Shown piece by piece: positions 39,648 to 49,209 of a DNA stretch of 64,000 nt. Under the pieces are notes generated by a model that saw nothing but the letters and a program-made list of their open reading frames with translations, did no database searches and had not been told where the DNA came from. The position numbers and the translations under genes are program-made. Position 1 is the stretch's first letter, and each line of letters begins with the position of its first letter. Source of the stretch: Labilithrix sp. Lineage in GTDB: Bacteria; Myxococcota_A; Polyangia; Polyangiales; Polyangiaceae. The DNA lies in contig JAHBWD010000009.1 of assembly GCA_019637175.1 (NCBI GenBank), positions 1-64,000 on the forward strand, read 5' to 3'.

Positions 39648-41441
39648 GTGCTTCGAGCCAGGGCTCTCGTCGCGGCTGCAGTGACTCTCTTCGTCGGCTG
39701 CTTGTTCGGGCCGGCGTGCTCGACCACGAGCGGCGCCGACGGACCGAGCTGCACGAACGGCACCCGCGACGGCGACGAGGTGGGCGTCGACTGCGGAGGA
39801 AGCTGCGCGACGAAGTGCACCGGCGAGGGATGCACGACCGACGGCGAGTGCGGCAGCGGCAAGTGCACGAACGGCGCGTGCGCGGCGCCGGTGGGCAAGC
39901 CGTGCGGCGTCGGAACCTCCGTCACGACGTGCAACGACGGCGAGCCGTGCGAGCTGAGCGACGACTGCAAGTCCGGATCGTGCGAGGGCGCGCAGTGCGT
40001 TCCCACCAAGCCCGGCGACACGCCGCCCGGGCCGACCGACGGCAAGAAGAACAACGGCGAGACCGACGTCGACTGCGGCGGGCCGAACGCGCCGAAGTGC
40101 GACGACGGGAAGACGTGCGCAGGCGACACCGACTGCGCGACGGGCTACTGCGATCCAGCGAACATCTGCAAGGCGCCTCGCTACGACGACGGCGTGAAGA
40201 ACGGCGACGAGACCGACGTCGACTGCGGCGGCACGGGCGCCGGCATGAAGAAGTGCGCGGCGGGGCTCGCGTGCCTCGTCGACGGCGACTGCGCCGGCGC
40301 GTGCAACTACGAGAAGAAGTGCGTCGACGAGCCGAGCTGCAAGGGCCACTTCGGCGGTGACACGTGCGGGCCGGAGGAGGTCACCGGCGCGACCAAGCAG
40401 GAGAGCTGCTGCCGGACGCTGCCGGTCCCCGGGTTCTCCGACGCGTCGCGACCGGGCAAGGCGGTGTACCTCGACAAGTACGAGATCACCGCGGGCCGCA
40501 TCCGCGCGTGGCTCGCGTCGATCCCCGGCCAGAACGTCAAGGCGTGGATCGCGGCGAACCCGCCGGCCCTCTGGCACGCGTCGTGGACGCAGTTCTTGCC
40601 GACGGGCCCGACGGGCGACACGATCGCCGTGCCGCGCAAGCCGACGAACGGCACCGAGCAGCCTCCGTGGAACCGCAACATCGGCGTCGACTTCCAGTTC
40701 AACCAGCAGCTGTTCGTCTACACGCACGGCCACAAGTGCAACAACGTGGCGACGTCGTACGGGATGAACACGTTCTTCTACTCGGCCGCGGTCCAGGCCG
40801 CCAACGGCAGCGTCGCGCGCACCGATCCGTTCATCGACGGCGGCGGCAAGATGCCCATCCAAGACGCGCTCGACATGAAGTCGATGACGTGCGTGACGAG
40901 CGCGATGCTCCAGGCCTTCTGCGCGTGGGACGGCGGACAGCTCGCGACCGACGAGGTCCTCGACTTCGTGACCGGCAGCCCGGCGAACAGCGGGAGCACG
41001 GCCACCTGCGGCGGCGCGGTCGGCAACCGCTGCGCTCCGCTCGCCTCGATCAACGCGAGCAGCGACTCCGGCAACATCACGCCGAAGAACTACAGCTACC
41101 CGTACTTCGACGCCGCCGGCTTCGACGGCACCGACACCGTCATGGCGCCGGGGCGCAAGATGCGGGGCGGCCCGGCCGCCGGGCAGGCGATCGACACCGT
41201 CGTGATCAACGCGGGCGACGAGCCTTGGATGGACCTCCACGGCAACATGCACGAGATCGCGCTCGACACGACGAACGGCGCGATCAACCCGCAGGTCAGC
41301 GGCCAGGGCAGCTTCCACGTGAAGTTCCGTGGCATCGGCTACAGCAGCGCGCGCGCGGGCGGCAACTCGGTGGCGAACAACCTGAGCTTCCCCGAGTACC
41401 GCGCCGGCTACTCCACGGGCCGCTGCATGCGCTTCAAGTGA
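39648..41441 (+). CDS. Lipoprotein with Cys-rich repeats and a formylglycine-generating-enzyme-like domain
   Basis: About 597 residues from GTG 39648. The lipobox is in LFGPACS. The N-terminal third has repeated Cys modules with the motif NGxETDVDCGG (for example KNGDETDVDCGG), found in many myxobacterial surface proteins. The C-terminal ~370 residues resemble the FGE/sulfatase-modifying fold: YLDKYEITAGRIRAWL, FCAWDGGQLATDEVLDF, MDLHGNMHEIALDTT, and a final YSTGRCMRF. The usual GN-x-W-E is changed to GNMHE, so catalysis is doubtful and a binding role is more likely. Confidence 0.8.
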   Translation: MLRARALVAAAVTLFVGCLFGPACSTTSGADGPSCTNGTRDGDEVGVDCGGSCATKCTGEGCTTDGECGSGKCTNGACAAPVGKPCGVGTSVTTCNDGEPCELSDDCKSGSCEGAQCVPTKPGDTPPGPTDGKKNNGETDVDCGGPNAPKCDDGKTCAGDTDCATGYCDPANICKAPRYDDGVKNGDETDVDCGGTGAGMKKCAAGLACLVDGDCAGACNYEKKCVDEPSCKGHFGGDTCGPEEVTGATKQESCCRTLPVPGFSDASRPGKAVYLDKYEITAGRIRAWLASIPGQNVKAWIAANPPALWHASWTQFLPTGPTGDTIAVPRKPTNGTEQPPWNRNIGVDFQFNQQLFVYTHGHKCNNVATSYGMNTFFYSAAVQAANGSVARTDPFIDGGGKMPIQDALDMKSMTCVTSAMLQAFCAWDGGQLATDEVLDFVTGSPANSGSTATCGGAVGNRCAPLASINASSDSGNITPKNYSYPYFDAAGFDGTDTVMAPGRKMRGGPAAGQAIDTVVINAGDEPWMDLHGNMHEIALDTTNGAINPQVSGQGSFHVKFRGIGYSSARAGGNSVANNLSFPEYRAGYSTGRCMRFK

Positions 41442-41460
41442 CGACGCGTACGTCGAGCCT

Positions 41461-42702
41461 TTGATCGCTCGCAAGCCCGGTCTCGTCGTCGTCGCGCTCT
41501 CGCTCCTCTATACGGCGCAGGGGATCCCGTTCGGCTTCGCCACCGAGTATCTGCCGGTCGTCCTGCGCGGCGAGGGATACAGCTACGCGCAGATCGCCGC
41601 GCTCGGCTGGCTCCAGCTCCCGTGGCAGCTCAAGATCCTCTGGGCCAAGGCCGCCGACGCGCCGCGCGTGCGGCCGCTCACCACGCGGCTCGTCTTCGCG
41701 CTCCAGATGGCGCTCACCCTGACCGTCGCAGGCTTCGCGCTGCGACCTTTGAAGGAGTCGCCGGCGTGGTGGTTCGCGCTCACCGCGCTCGCGGCGGCGC
41801 TCGCGTCGACGCAAGACGTCTTCGTCGACGCGTTCGCCGTGCGCGCGCTCGCTCCGGCGGAGCGAGGGCTCGGCAACGCGGCGCAGGTCGGAGGGTATCG
41901 GCTCGGCATGCTCGTCGGAGGCGCCGGGCTCCTCTTGCTCGTGGGGACGCTGGGAGAGCGAGCGACGCTGCTCGCGTGCGCCGCCGTGGTCGGGATCGCG
42001 AGCCTCGGTGCGTTCGTCGGCTCTTCGAAGGCGAACGTGAGCCCGCCCGCGAGCTCGAGCCCGAGCTCGAGAGAGAACGGCGCGACGAGCGTCCTCCGGC
42101 TGATCCGACACATGGTCGCGCCGAACGTGAGGACCGTCCTGCTGCTCGGGCTGACGTTCAAGCTGGGGCTGCACATGGCGAGCGCGCTGCTCAAGCCGAT
42201 GGCGAAGGACTTCGGATGGAGCAACGAGCGCATCGGCTGGGCGGTCGTCACGACGGGCGCGATCAGCGCGATCGTGGGATCGCTCGCGGGGGGCGCGCTG
42301 CATCGGCGGCTCGGAGAGAAGCGCGCGCTCTTCACGGCCGTGATCGTGCAGGCGCTCGTCTGCTTGCCGCTCATCGCCGTCGCGCGGCTCCGCGCGCCTT
42401 ACGCGCTCACGACGGTCACGATCGCCCTCGAGCACTTCGGCAGCGGGCTCGGGACGACGATCCTCTTCGCCGCGCTCATGACCGCGACCCGCCCCGAAGA
42501 CGCGGGCCTGCACTACACGATCCTCACGAGCGCGAACGCGCTCGCGATCGGCGTCGGCGCCATGATCGGCGGGCTCGTCGCCGATCGCGCGGGCGTCGAG
42601 GCCGCGCTCGTCGCGGCGACCGTCGTGTGCGCGCTCCCGGCGCTGCTCCTCCCGCGCTGGGCGGCGGCCGCGCGCGCGAGCGCGGCCTCCGACGATCCCT
42701 GA
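41461..42702 (+). CDS. AmpG-like MFS permease
   Basis: About 413 residues starting at TTG 41461, 19 bp after the previous stop. It has twelve predicted membrane spans. The N-terminal region (YTAQGIPFGFATEYLPVVLRGEG, GWLQLPWQLKILWAKAAD, STQDVFVDAFAVRAL) resembles AmpG permeases, which import muropeptides for cell-wall recycling, and related transporters. A Ser-rich loop lies mid-protein. Substrate is inferred only from family resemblance. Confidence 0.8.
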   Translation: MIARKPGLVVVALSLLYTAQGIPFGFATEYLPVVLRGEGYSYAQIAALGWLQLPWQLKILWAKAADAPRVRPLTTRLVFALQMALTLTVAGFALRPLKESPAWWFALTALAAALASTQDVFVDAFAVRALAPAERGLGNAAQVGGYRLGMLVGGAGLLLLVGTLGERATLLACAAVVGIASLGAFVGSSKANVSPPASSSPSSRENGATSVLRLIRHMVAPNVRTVLLLGLTFKLGLHMASALLKPMAKDFGWSNERIGWAVVTTGAISAIVGSLAGGALHRRLGEKRALFTAVIVQALVCLPLIAVARLRAPYALTTVTIALEHFGSGLGTTILFAALMTATRPEDAGLHYTILTSANALAIGVGAMIGGLVADRAGVEAALVAATVVCALPALLLPRWAAAARASAASDDP

Positions 42703-42708
42703 ACCCGC

Positions 42709-44469
42709 TCACGCTCGCTTGCGGTCGGCCGCGCGGAGCACCTCGAGCGTCTCGTCGGTGATCTCTTCGCTGCAGCCCATTCGCCGGAGCGCGAACCCGC
42801 CGAGCGCGTACGCGAGCTCGTGCTCGCCGACGAGCGCGAGCTTCGCGCCGTGCTCCTCGAGGTAGGTGCGCTCGGCCTCCGAGTGCGAACGGACGACGGT
42901 GTCGATCGCCGGGTTCGCCTTCCGCGCGGCCTCCATGATCGCGCGCGTCTGGTACGCCTCCGGCGTGGCCACCACGAGGAGGCGCGCGCGTTCGATGCCG
43001 GCCTTCGCCAGGACCTCTGCGCGCGTGGCGTCTCCGTGGAAGATCGCGATGCCCGCCTCGCGAAGGCGCGTCACGACGTCGCGGTTCTCCTCGATGACGA
43101 CGTGCGGGATCGAGCGCGCCGCGAGCATGCGCCGGATCGAGCTGCCGACGCGCCCGTGGCCCACGAGCACGACGTGGTCGTGAAAGCTCGCGCCGCCCAC
43201 TTCGCGCGGAGGTTCGGCGATCGCTCCCGCAGATCGCTCGAGCAGCGACAAGAGTCGCGGGCGCGCGCCGACCCACCGCGTGAGGTGCGTCGTCAGCGCG
43301 AACGTCGCTTGATTGAGCGTGATCGAGAGGATCGCGCCGGCGACGATCATGCTCTGCGCCTCCGTCGTGAGGAGCTTCAGCTTGATCCCGAGCGCGGCGA
43401 GGATGAACGAGAACTCGCCGATCTGCGCGAGGCTCGCCGAGATCGTGAGCGCCGTCCCCAACGGATAGCCGAGCGCGAGGACGATGACGCACGCGGCGAG
43501 CGACTTCGCGACGATGATGATGAGCACGACGCAGAGGACGGCGAACGGCTGGTGGACGAGGATCGTGGGGTCGAAGAGCATGCCGACCGCCACGAAGAAG
43601 AGGACCGAGAAGGCATCTTGGAGGGGCAAGGCCTCGCGCGCCGCCTCGTGGCTGAGATCCGACGCGTTCACGACCATCCCGGCGAAGAAGGCGCCGAGCG
43701 CGAACGAGATGCCGAAGAGCGCGGAAGCGCCGACCGCCGTGCCGAGCGCGACGGCGAGCACGGCCAGCGTGAAGAGCTCGCGCGAGCCCGAGCGCGCCAC
43801 GCGCAAGAGGAGCCACGGAACCGCGCGGCGGCCGACGACGAGCATCAGCGCGACGAACGCGGCGACCTTCGCGAGCGTGATGCCGATCGTGACGTAGATG
43901 TTCGACGACGCGCCGTGATCCCCGAGCGCTTCGGCGCTGCCGCCCAGGGGCTCGGCGAGCACGGGCAGGAGGACGAGGACGAGGACGGTCACGAGGTCCT
44001 CGACGATCAGCCAGCCGACCGCGATGCGCCCGTTCGTCGAGTCGACGCCTCCGCGGCCCTCGAGCGCGCGCAAGAGCACGATCGTGCTCGCGACCGAGAG
44101 ACAAAGACCGAAGACGATGCCCGATCCTCGGGGCCACCCCCAGAGGCGTGTGGCGGCGAGGCCGAAGGCGGTCGCGACGGCGATCTGGACGATCGCGCCC
44201 GGCACCGCGATGCGCCAGACGGCGAGGAGGTCGCGCGCGGAGAAGTGGATCCCCACGCCGAACATGAGGAGGATGACCCCGATCTCCGCGAGCTGCTGCG
44301 CGAGGTGCGCGTCGGCGATGTACCCCGGCGTGAAAGGCCCGATCAAGATGCCGGCGAGCAGGTACCCGACGAGCGGAGGCAGCCTCAGCCGCGAAGCCGC
44401 GACGCCGAACGCAAACGCGAGCGCGATGCCCGCGGAGATCGTGAGGATGAGGCTGGTCTCGTGCGGCAT
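42709..44469 (-). CDS. KefB/YbaL-type cation:proton antiporter with TrkA-N domain
   Basis: 586 residues. The N-terminal ~390 residues form a monovalent cation:proton antiporter-2 membrane domain (LPPLVGYLLAGILIGPFTPG, EIGVILLMFGVGIHFSARDL). The cytoplasmic RCK/TrkA-N part (about 415-550) has the nucleotide-binding GHGRVGSSI and FHGDATRAEVLAKAGI. Likely role: K+ or Na+ efflux coupled to H+ entry, gated by nucleotide. It is followed upstream by a universal stress gene, pairing ion homeostasis with stress. Confidence 0.92.
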   Translation of the reverse strand: MPHETSLILTISAGIALAFAFGVAASRLRLPPLVGYLLAGILIGPFTPGYIADAHLAQQLAEIGVILLMFGVGIHFSARDLLAVWRIAVPGAIVQIAVATAFGLAATRLWGWPRGSGIVFGLCLSVASTIVLLRALEGRGGVDSTNGRIAVGWLIVEDLVTVLVLVLLPVLAEPLGGSAEALGDHGASSNIYVTIGITLAKVAAFVALMLVVGRRAVPWLLLRVARSGSRELFTLAVLAVALGTAVGASALFGISFALGAFFAGMVVNASDLSHEAAREALPLQDAFSVLFFVAVGMLFDPTILVHQPFAVLCVVLIIIVAKSLAACVIVLALGYPLGTALTISASLAQIGEFSFILAALGIKLKLLTTEAQSMIVAGAILSITLNQATFALTTHLTRWVGARPRLLSLLERSAGAIAEPPREVGGASFHDHVVLVGHGRVGSSIRRMLAARSIPHVVIEENRDVVTRLREAGIAIFHGDATRAEVLAKAGIERARLLVVATPEAYQTRAIMEAARKANPAIDTVVRSHSEAERTYLEEHGAKLALVGEHELAYALGGFALRRMGCSEEITDETLEVLRAADRKRA

Positions 44470-44500
44470 CTCGAATCAGGCGTGTGGGAGGCTCGACACG

Positions 44501-45346
44501 CTACACGATGAGGACGTCGGAGGTCGCGTGCGCGATGAGTGAACGGGTGACACTGCCGACCAGGACGTGCGCCACCTCGGACCGACCGCGCTGGAGGACG
44601 AAGAGGACATCGCCCCGTTCTTCCTCCGCATGCTTGAGCACCCGCCGCGGATCGCCGTGGCGCAAGACGAGCGCAGAGCGATCGACGCCGGCGTCCTCGA
44701 GACGCTCGAGCAGCGCCGCGTGCGCCTCGCGGCGGACCTCCCTTCGATAGCTTCGGATGCCGGCGGCGTTGACGCCGTGCAGACGCAAGGAGAGCTCGAA
44801 CGGTCCTTCGTAGGCGTGGAGCACCGAGAAGGCGCGCCCCGGCGCGGCGACGGCCGCGGCCGCGACGGCCCTCCGGAGATCGATGTCCTTGTCCGCCGCG
44901 ATGATCACGGCGCGGTAGGCGCGGTGCGCGCGACGGCGGACGAGGAGCACCGGGACGCGACCGAACGCGGCGATCCGTTCGGCGGTCGACCCGACGAACG
45001 TGTCCGGCAGCGTCCGACCTCGCGCGCCGACGATGACGAGATCGGCCGAGAGCTCCCGCGCCTTCGCGCGCAGCGCGGCGCTCGGCGCTGCCTCGAGGTG
45101 GTGCCCGTGAGCCTTGACCTTCGCGGCGCGCGCGTGGGCGACGACGCGCTCGAGCGCGGCGCGATCGGCGTCGTCGTCGCTGCCGCCGACGAGCTTCACG
45201 AGCGCGCGCGGCAGCCGCGGGCTCGCGTGAAGCAAATGGAGCGCCGCGCGAGAGGCCTTCGCGATCTGGATGCCCCGCTCGACGGCGTGCTCTGCGCTCC
45301 GCGAGAAATCGGTGCCGACGAGGATCGCGTGCGCCGCAGAGGCCAT
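44501..45346 (-). CDS. Tandem-domain universal stress protein (UspA family)
   Basis: 281 residues, two Usp domains. The first contains ILVGTDFSRSAEHAVERG and the ATP-loop GARGRTLPDTFVGSTAERI. The second starts near YRAVIIAADKDIDLRRAV and ends with VLVGSVTRSLIAHATSDVLIV. It lies between the Kef-type antiporter and the divergent mrp operon, sharing a 95-bp intergenic region with mrpE. Confidence 0.9.
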   Translation of the reverse strand: MASAAHAILVGTDFSRSAEHAVERGIQIAKASRAALHLLHASPRLPRALVKLVGGSDDDADRAALERVVAHARAAKVKAHGHHLEAAPSAALRAKARELSADLVIVGARGRTLPDTFVGSTAERIAAFGRVPVLLVRRRAHRAYRAVIIAADKDIDLRRAVAAAAVAAPGRAFSVLHAYEGPFELSLRLHGVNAAGIRSYRREVRREAHAALLERLEDAGVDRSALVLRHGDPRRVLKHAEEERGDVLFVLQRGRSEVAHVLVGSVTRSLIAHATSDVLIV

Positions 45347-45441
45347 CGGCGCGCATTATCGGCCACGGTCGAACACGCAGGCCACAGGAAACGAGCTGCG
45401 CCATCCGACACAGCTCGTGCGATCGCTCCTCTTCCGGCCTG

Positions 45442-46005
45442 GTGGCCTGGTCCGTGCTCGCCATCGCGGCGAGACCGATGCTGCGCAGACTCGTCGACGG
45501 GCGGTACCTCCGCGCCGCGCTCCGGCGCGGCGTCGCCTTCGCGTGCGGGTGGTGGGCGCTCACCGAAGGCGACAGCGCGTCGCTCGCGTTCGGCGTGCCC
45601 GTCCTCGGCGCCGCGACGTTCGCCAGCCTCACGCTCGGCCCGCCGGAGCGAGCGACGTGGCGCGTCCAGGTCGTCGCGATCGCGCGTCTCGTCGCGTTCT
45701 TCCTCGTCGGCTCGGCGCGAGGCGGCTGGGACGTCGCGCGCCGCGCGATGTCTCCACGGCTGCCGCTCTCCCCGGTCATCTTGCGTCATCCCACGCGCCT
45801 CACCGGCGCCGCGCGAACGATCTTCACGAGCATCAACGCCCTCATGCCCGGCACGTTGAGCGTCGGCGGCACCGAGGAGGACGTCCTCATCCACGCGCTC
45901 GTCGATCGAGGGGAGGCGTCGAGACGCGAGCTCGAGCTGCTCGAGCATCACGTCGCCCGCGCCGTCCGGGCACGCGCAGACGAAGACGGAGCTCTTCATG
46001 CATGA
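45442..46005 (+). CDS. mrpE: Mrp/Mnh antiporter subunit E
   Basis: 187 residues from GTG 45442; ATG 45478 (MLRRLVDGRYLR) is an alternative. It has two to three hydrophobic spans then a cytoplasmic part with the family block TIFTSINALMPGTLSVGG and VLIHALVD. MrpE is a small structural subunit of the multisubunit Na+/H+ antiporter. It is the first gene of the operon and overlaps mrpF by 8 bp. Confidence 0.88.
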   Translation: MAWSVLAIAARPMLRRLVDGRYLRAALRRGVAFACGWWALTEGDSASLAFGVPVLGAATFASLTLGPPERATWRVQVVAIARLVAFFLVGSARGGWDVARRAMSPRLPLSPVILRHPTRLTGAARTIFTSINALMPGTLSVGGTEEDVLIHALVDRGEASRRELELLEHHVARAVRARADEDGALHA

Positions 46006-46264
46006 GGTTCGAGTCTCGATCGCGCTCTTTCTCCTGCTGACGGTGCTCGCGGGCCTCGTTCGCGTGGCGCGCGGCCCCGTGCTCGCCGATCGCATCCTCG
46101 TCACGCAGCTCTTTGGGACCACGGGTGTAGCGATACTGCTCCTGCTCGCGGCGGATCCGGGGCGCGGATCGCTCCGCGATGTCGCGCTCGTCGTCGCCCT
46201 CCTCGCCGCCGTGAACGTCATCACGTTCGTGCGCTTGGCCGCGAACGGAGGGAACGACCGATGA
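45998..46264 (+). CDS. mrpF: Mrp/Mnh antiporter subunit F
   Basis: 88 residues with three membrane spans (ALFLLLTVLAGLVRVARGP, VLADRILVTQLFGTTGVAIL, VALVVALLAAVNVITFVRL). RGPVLADRIL is the family motif. The ATGA overlap with mrpG indicates coupled translation. Confidence 0.9.
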   Translation: MHEVRVSIALFLLLTVLAGLVRVARGPVLADRILVTQLFGTTGVAILLLLAADPGRGSLRDVALVVALLAAVNVITFVRLAANGGNDR

Positions 46265-46560
46265 CGCTCGTCGACGTGGCCTCGGGGTCGCTCCTGTGCG
46301 CGGGCGCGTTCTTCTTCCTCGCGGGCACGCTCGGCCTCCTCAGGTTCCCCGACGTCTACACGCGCCTCCACACGCTGACGAAGGCCGACAACGTCGGGCT
46401 CGGTTTCGTCGTGTGCGGCCTCGCGGTCGAGGCCGAGGCGAAGACGATCGCGAAGCTCGGGATCATCTGGGCGCTCGTCTTGATCTCGAGCAGCCTCTCC
46501 GCGCAGCTCATCGCCAAGCACTCGTTCGATCACGGGCCCGAGCCGTGGAGACCGACGTGA
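46261..46560 (+). CDS. mrpG: Mrp/Mnh antiporter subunit G
   Basis: 99 residues. GTLGLLRFPDVYTRLHTLTKADNVG is the MrpG/PhaG signature, with three membrane spans. It overlaps the next gene by GTGA. Confidence 0.93.
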   Translation: MTLVDVASGSLLCAGAFFFLAGTLGLLRFPDVYTRLHTLTKADNVGLGFVVCGLAVEAEAKTIAKLGIIWALVLISSSLSAQLIAKHSFDHGPEPWRPT

Positions 46561-47477
46561 CGGCCGACGGTCTCTTCGACGGCGTGCTGGCCGCCGGCCT
46601 GACGGTCCTCGGCGCGTGGGTCGTCCTCGCGCGATCGCTGCGGGTCGCGGTGACGCTCTTCATCGCGTTCGGCATGCTGTCGGCCATGGCGTGGACGCGG
46701 CTCGACGCGGTCGACGTCGCGCTCGTCGAGGCCGCGCTCGGCACCGGCCTCACGGGCGCGCTCCTCCTGAGCTCGCTGCCGTGGGCGGAGCCGGCGGCGG
46801 CGAAGCTCGCGCCGGCGGGGAGCGCGCTCGCCCGCGCCGCGCTCGGCCTCGCGCTGCTCACCGGCGCGCTGCTCGGCGGCTGGAGCGCTCGGAGCTCGAT
46901 GACGGAGGGGCTCACCGCGCTCGTCATGAGCACGATGGATCGCACCGGCGTCGATCACCCCGTGACCGCCGTGCTCCTCGACTTCCGCGGCTACGACACG
47001 CTGCTCGAGGTGACGGTGCTGCTCGTCGCCGCCGTCGCCGTGCGCGCGATCCAGCCGCGAGGTCCGCGCGCCGAGACCGTGCTCGTGCCCGACGTGCTCG
47101 CGTCGTTCGTCACTCTCTTGGTCCCCGCCTCCATCCTCGTCGCCGGTTACCTCCTCTGGCGCGGCGCCGACGGTCCAGGCGGCGCGTTCCAGGCCGCGGC
47201 GATCTTGGCGGGCTCCGCGCTCGTCCTCGTCCTGTCGGGCCGCGTCCGCGCCCCTGGAGCGACGCTCGCAGCGCGCGTCGCGCTCCTCGCCGGACCGCTG
47301 CTCTTCGTCGTCATCGCGGCCGCTGCGCTCGCCGGCGGCGCGCACATGCTCGAGTACCCGCGCGCTTCTTCCGGCGCGGTGATGGTCGGGCTCGAGACGG
47401 CCCTCGCGATCTCGATCGCCCTCATCCTCCTCTCGTTCTTTCCGCCGCCGCGGGTGCGCGCCCGGGGCTCCGCGTGA
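46557..47477 (+). CDS. Fused MrpA C-terminal region (MbhD/MbhE-like) and MrpB
   Basis: 306 residues from GTG 46557. Residues about 1-75 resemble the MbhD/DUF4040 segment, and about 80-165 the MbhE segment with the MrpA tail motif HPVTAVLLDFRGYDTLLEVTVLL. Residues about 175-306 are MnhB/MrpB-like (ILVAGYLLWRGADGPGGAFQAAAILAG). In classic Mrp systems the first two are the C-terminus of MrpA; here they are separated from an ND5-like subunit and joined to MrpB. Confidence 0.85.
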   Translation: MTADGLFDGVLAAGLTVLGAWVVLARSLRVAVTLFIAFGMLSAMAWTRLDAVDVALVEAALGTGLTGALLLSSLPWAEPAAAKLAPAGSALARAALGLALLTGALLGGWSARSSMTEGLTALVMSTMDRTGVDHPVTAVLLDFRGYDTLLEVTVLLVAAVAVRAIQPRGPRAETVLVPDVLASFVTLLVPASILVAGYLLWRGADGPGGAFQAAAILAGSALVLVLSGRVRAPGATLAARVALLAGPLLFVVIAAAALAGGAHMLEYPRASSGAVMVGLETALAISIALILLSFFPPPRVRARGSA

Positions 47478-47782
47478 GCGCTTGGCTCCTCTACGGCGCA
47501 GCGGGGCTCTGCACGATCGCCTGCGGAATGCTCGGCGTCTTCGACGGACGCTCCTTCGGCGTGCGCCGGATCCTCGCGTTCAACGTCTTGGCGACGGGCA
47601 TCTTCCTCGACTTGATCGCCATCGCACGGAGGAGCCCCGGCCCGCCCGATCCGGTGCCGCACGCGCTCGTCCTCACGGGCATCGTCGTCTCCGTGAGCGC
47701 GACGGGGCTCGCGCTCGCGCTCGCGCGACGCCTCGCTGGCGCGCGCCGCGCGAAGACGCGCGCCGAGGAGCTTCGCCGATGA
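47474..47782 (+). CDS. mrpC: Mrp/Mnh antiporter subunit C (NuoK-like)
   Basis: 102 residues from GTG 47474, overlapping the previous stop. Three membrane spans; IACGMLGVFDGRSFGVRRILAFNVLATGIFL and DPVPHALVLTGIVVSVSATGLAL match the MrpC/NuoK family, DPVPHALVLT being diagnostic. It overlaps the next gene (ATGA). Confidence 0.93.
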   Translation: MSAWLLYGAAGLCTIACGMLGVFDGRSFGVRRILAFNVLATGIFLDLIAIARRSPGPPDPVPHALVLTGIVVSVSATGLALALARRLAGARRAKTRAEELRR

Positions 47783-49209
47783 GCGAAGAGTCTTCGTGGA
47801 TCGCGTGGGCGATCGTCGCGCCCCTGCTCGGGGCCGTCGCGTCGCTGCTCGCGGGTCGCCGCGGAGCCATCGTCGCCGCGACGGCGACGATCGCGACGCT
47901 CGTCTGCGTGGCCTTCGTCGTTCGACGAGCGGGTGGCGCGACGATGAGGCACGTCGTCGGCGGGTGGGGCGCGCCGCTCGGCATCGATCTCCGAGCCGAC
48001 GGCCTCGCCGTGCTGCTGCTCGCGACGTTCGGCGCGGTCGCGCCGCTCGTCGGCCTCTACGCGAGCGGCCACTACGCGAGCGGGCGACGACGTCGCGGCT
48101 TCTTCTCGCTGTCGCTCCTCGCGTGGGCGGGCTTCAACGCGCTCGTGCTGTCGGGCGATGTGTTCAACCTCTACGTCACGCTCGAGCTCCTCACGCTCGT
48201 CGCCGTCGCGTTGACCGGCGTCGAAGGAGGAGGCGTTCGGCGCGTCCTCGAGGCGGGCCTCGGCTACCTCTTCGTCTCGCTCCTCGGCTCGCTCCTCTAC
48301 CTCCTCGGCGTCGCGCTGCTCTACGGGGGCGCGGGCACGCTCGACGCTCGGCTGCTCGCGACGCGCCTCGTGCCGGGGCCCCTCGCCTGGACGGCGCTCG
48401 CCGTGATGACCGCGGGCCTCTGCCTCAAGGCCGGGCTCTTCCCCATGCACGCGTGGATCCCTCCGGCCTACGTGAGCGCGTCGGCGCCCGTGAGCGCGCT
48501 GCTCTCCGCGCTCCTCGGCAAGGCGCCTTGGGTGGTCCTCCTCCGCTTGTGGCTCGAGGCCTTCGCCAACCTCACGCGACCGGCGGGGTCGCTCGTCGTC
48601 GCGGTGCTCGGCGCTTGCGCCGTCGCGTGGGGATCGGCCCTCGCGCTCCGTCAACGTCGCCTGAAGCGGGTGCTCGCGTACTCGAGCCTCGCGCACGTCG
48701 GCTACTTGTTCCTCCTCTTCCCGCCGGCCTCGACCAGGGCGTACGCCGGCGTCGTCTACGTCGCCGTCTCGCACGCGTTCGCGAGCGCGGCGATGTTCGC
48801 CGCCGCGGGCGTGGTCGAGCGATCCATCGGACGCGACGATCTCGACGCGCTGCAAGGGCTCGCGCACCGGAGGCCGCTCACGTTCGTCGCCCTCGGGCTC
48901 GCGGGCACGAGCCTCATCGGCTTGCCGCCGAGCGGCGGATTCGTCGCGAAGTACTTCATCGCCCGGGCGGCCCTCGAGAACGGTGAGTGGTGGTGGGCGA
49001 TCGTGGTGCTCGCGGGCGGCCTGCTCGCCGCGGGCTACGTGATCCCGATCCTGCGAAGCGCGTTCATGCCTCTCTCCTCCGGCGCGCACCTGCGACCCGT
49101 CGCGCGTCGCACCGAGCTCGCGAGCCTCGCGCTCGCCGTGGCGGCGATCGCGCTCGGCGTCGCCCCGGCCTCGCCGCTCTCGCTGCTCGACGTGGGGCCG
49201 GCGCCGTGA
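47779..49209 (+). CDS. mrpD: NuoN/MrpD-like antiporter subunit (first of three)
   Basis: 476 residues, about 14 membrane spans. The TM5 glutamate is present (FNLYVTLELLTLVAVAL), as is the TM7-8 lysine region (CLKAGLFPMHAWIPPAYVSASAPVSALLSALLGKAP). YSSLAHVGYLF and GLPPSGGFVAKYF are family blocks. It is expected to be a proton/cation-translocating arm of the complex. The start ATG 47779 overlaps mrpC. Confidence 0.92.
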   Translation: MSEESSWIAWAIVAPLLGAVASLLAGRRGAIVAATATIATLVCVAFVVRRAGGATMRHVVGGWGAPLGIDLRADGLAVLLLATFGAVAPLVGLYASGHYASGRRRRGFFSLSLLAWAGFNALVLSGDVFNLYVTLELLTLVAVALTGVEGGGVRRVLEAGLGYLFVSLLGSLLYLLGVALLYGGAGTLDARLLATRLVPGPLAWTALAVMTAGLCLKAGLFPMHAWIPPAYVSASAPVSALLSALLGKAPWVVLLRLWLEAFANLTRPAGSLVVAVLGACAVAWGSALALRQRRLKRVLAYSSLAHVGYLFLLFPPASTRAYAGVVYVAVSHAFASAAMFAAAGVVERSIGRDDLDALQGLAHRRPLTFVALGLAGTSLIGLPPSGGFVAKYFIARAALENGEWWWAIVVLAGGLLAAGYVIPILRSAFMPLSSGAHLRPVARRTELASLALAVAAIALGVAPASPLSLLDVGPAP

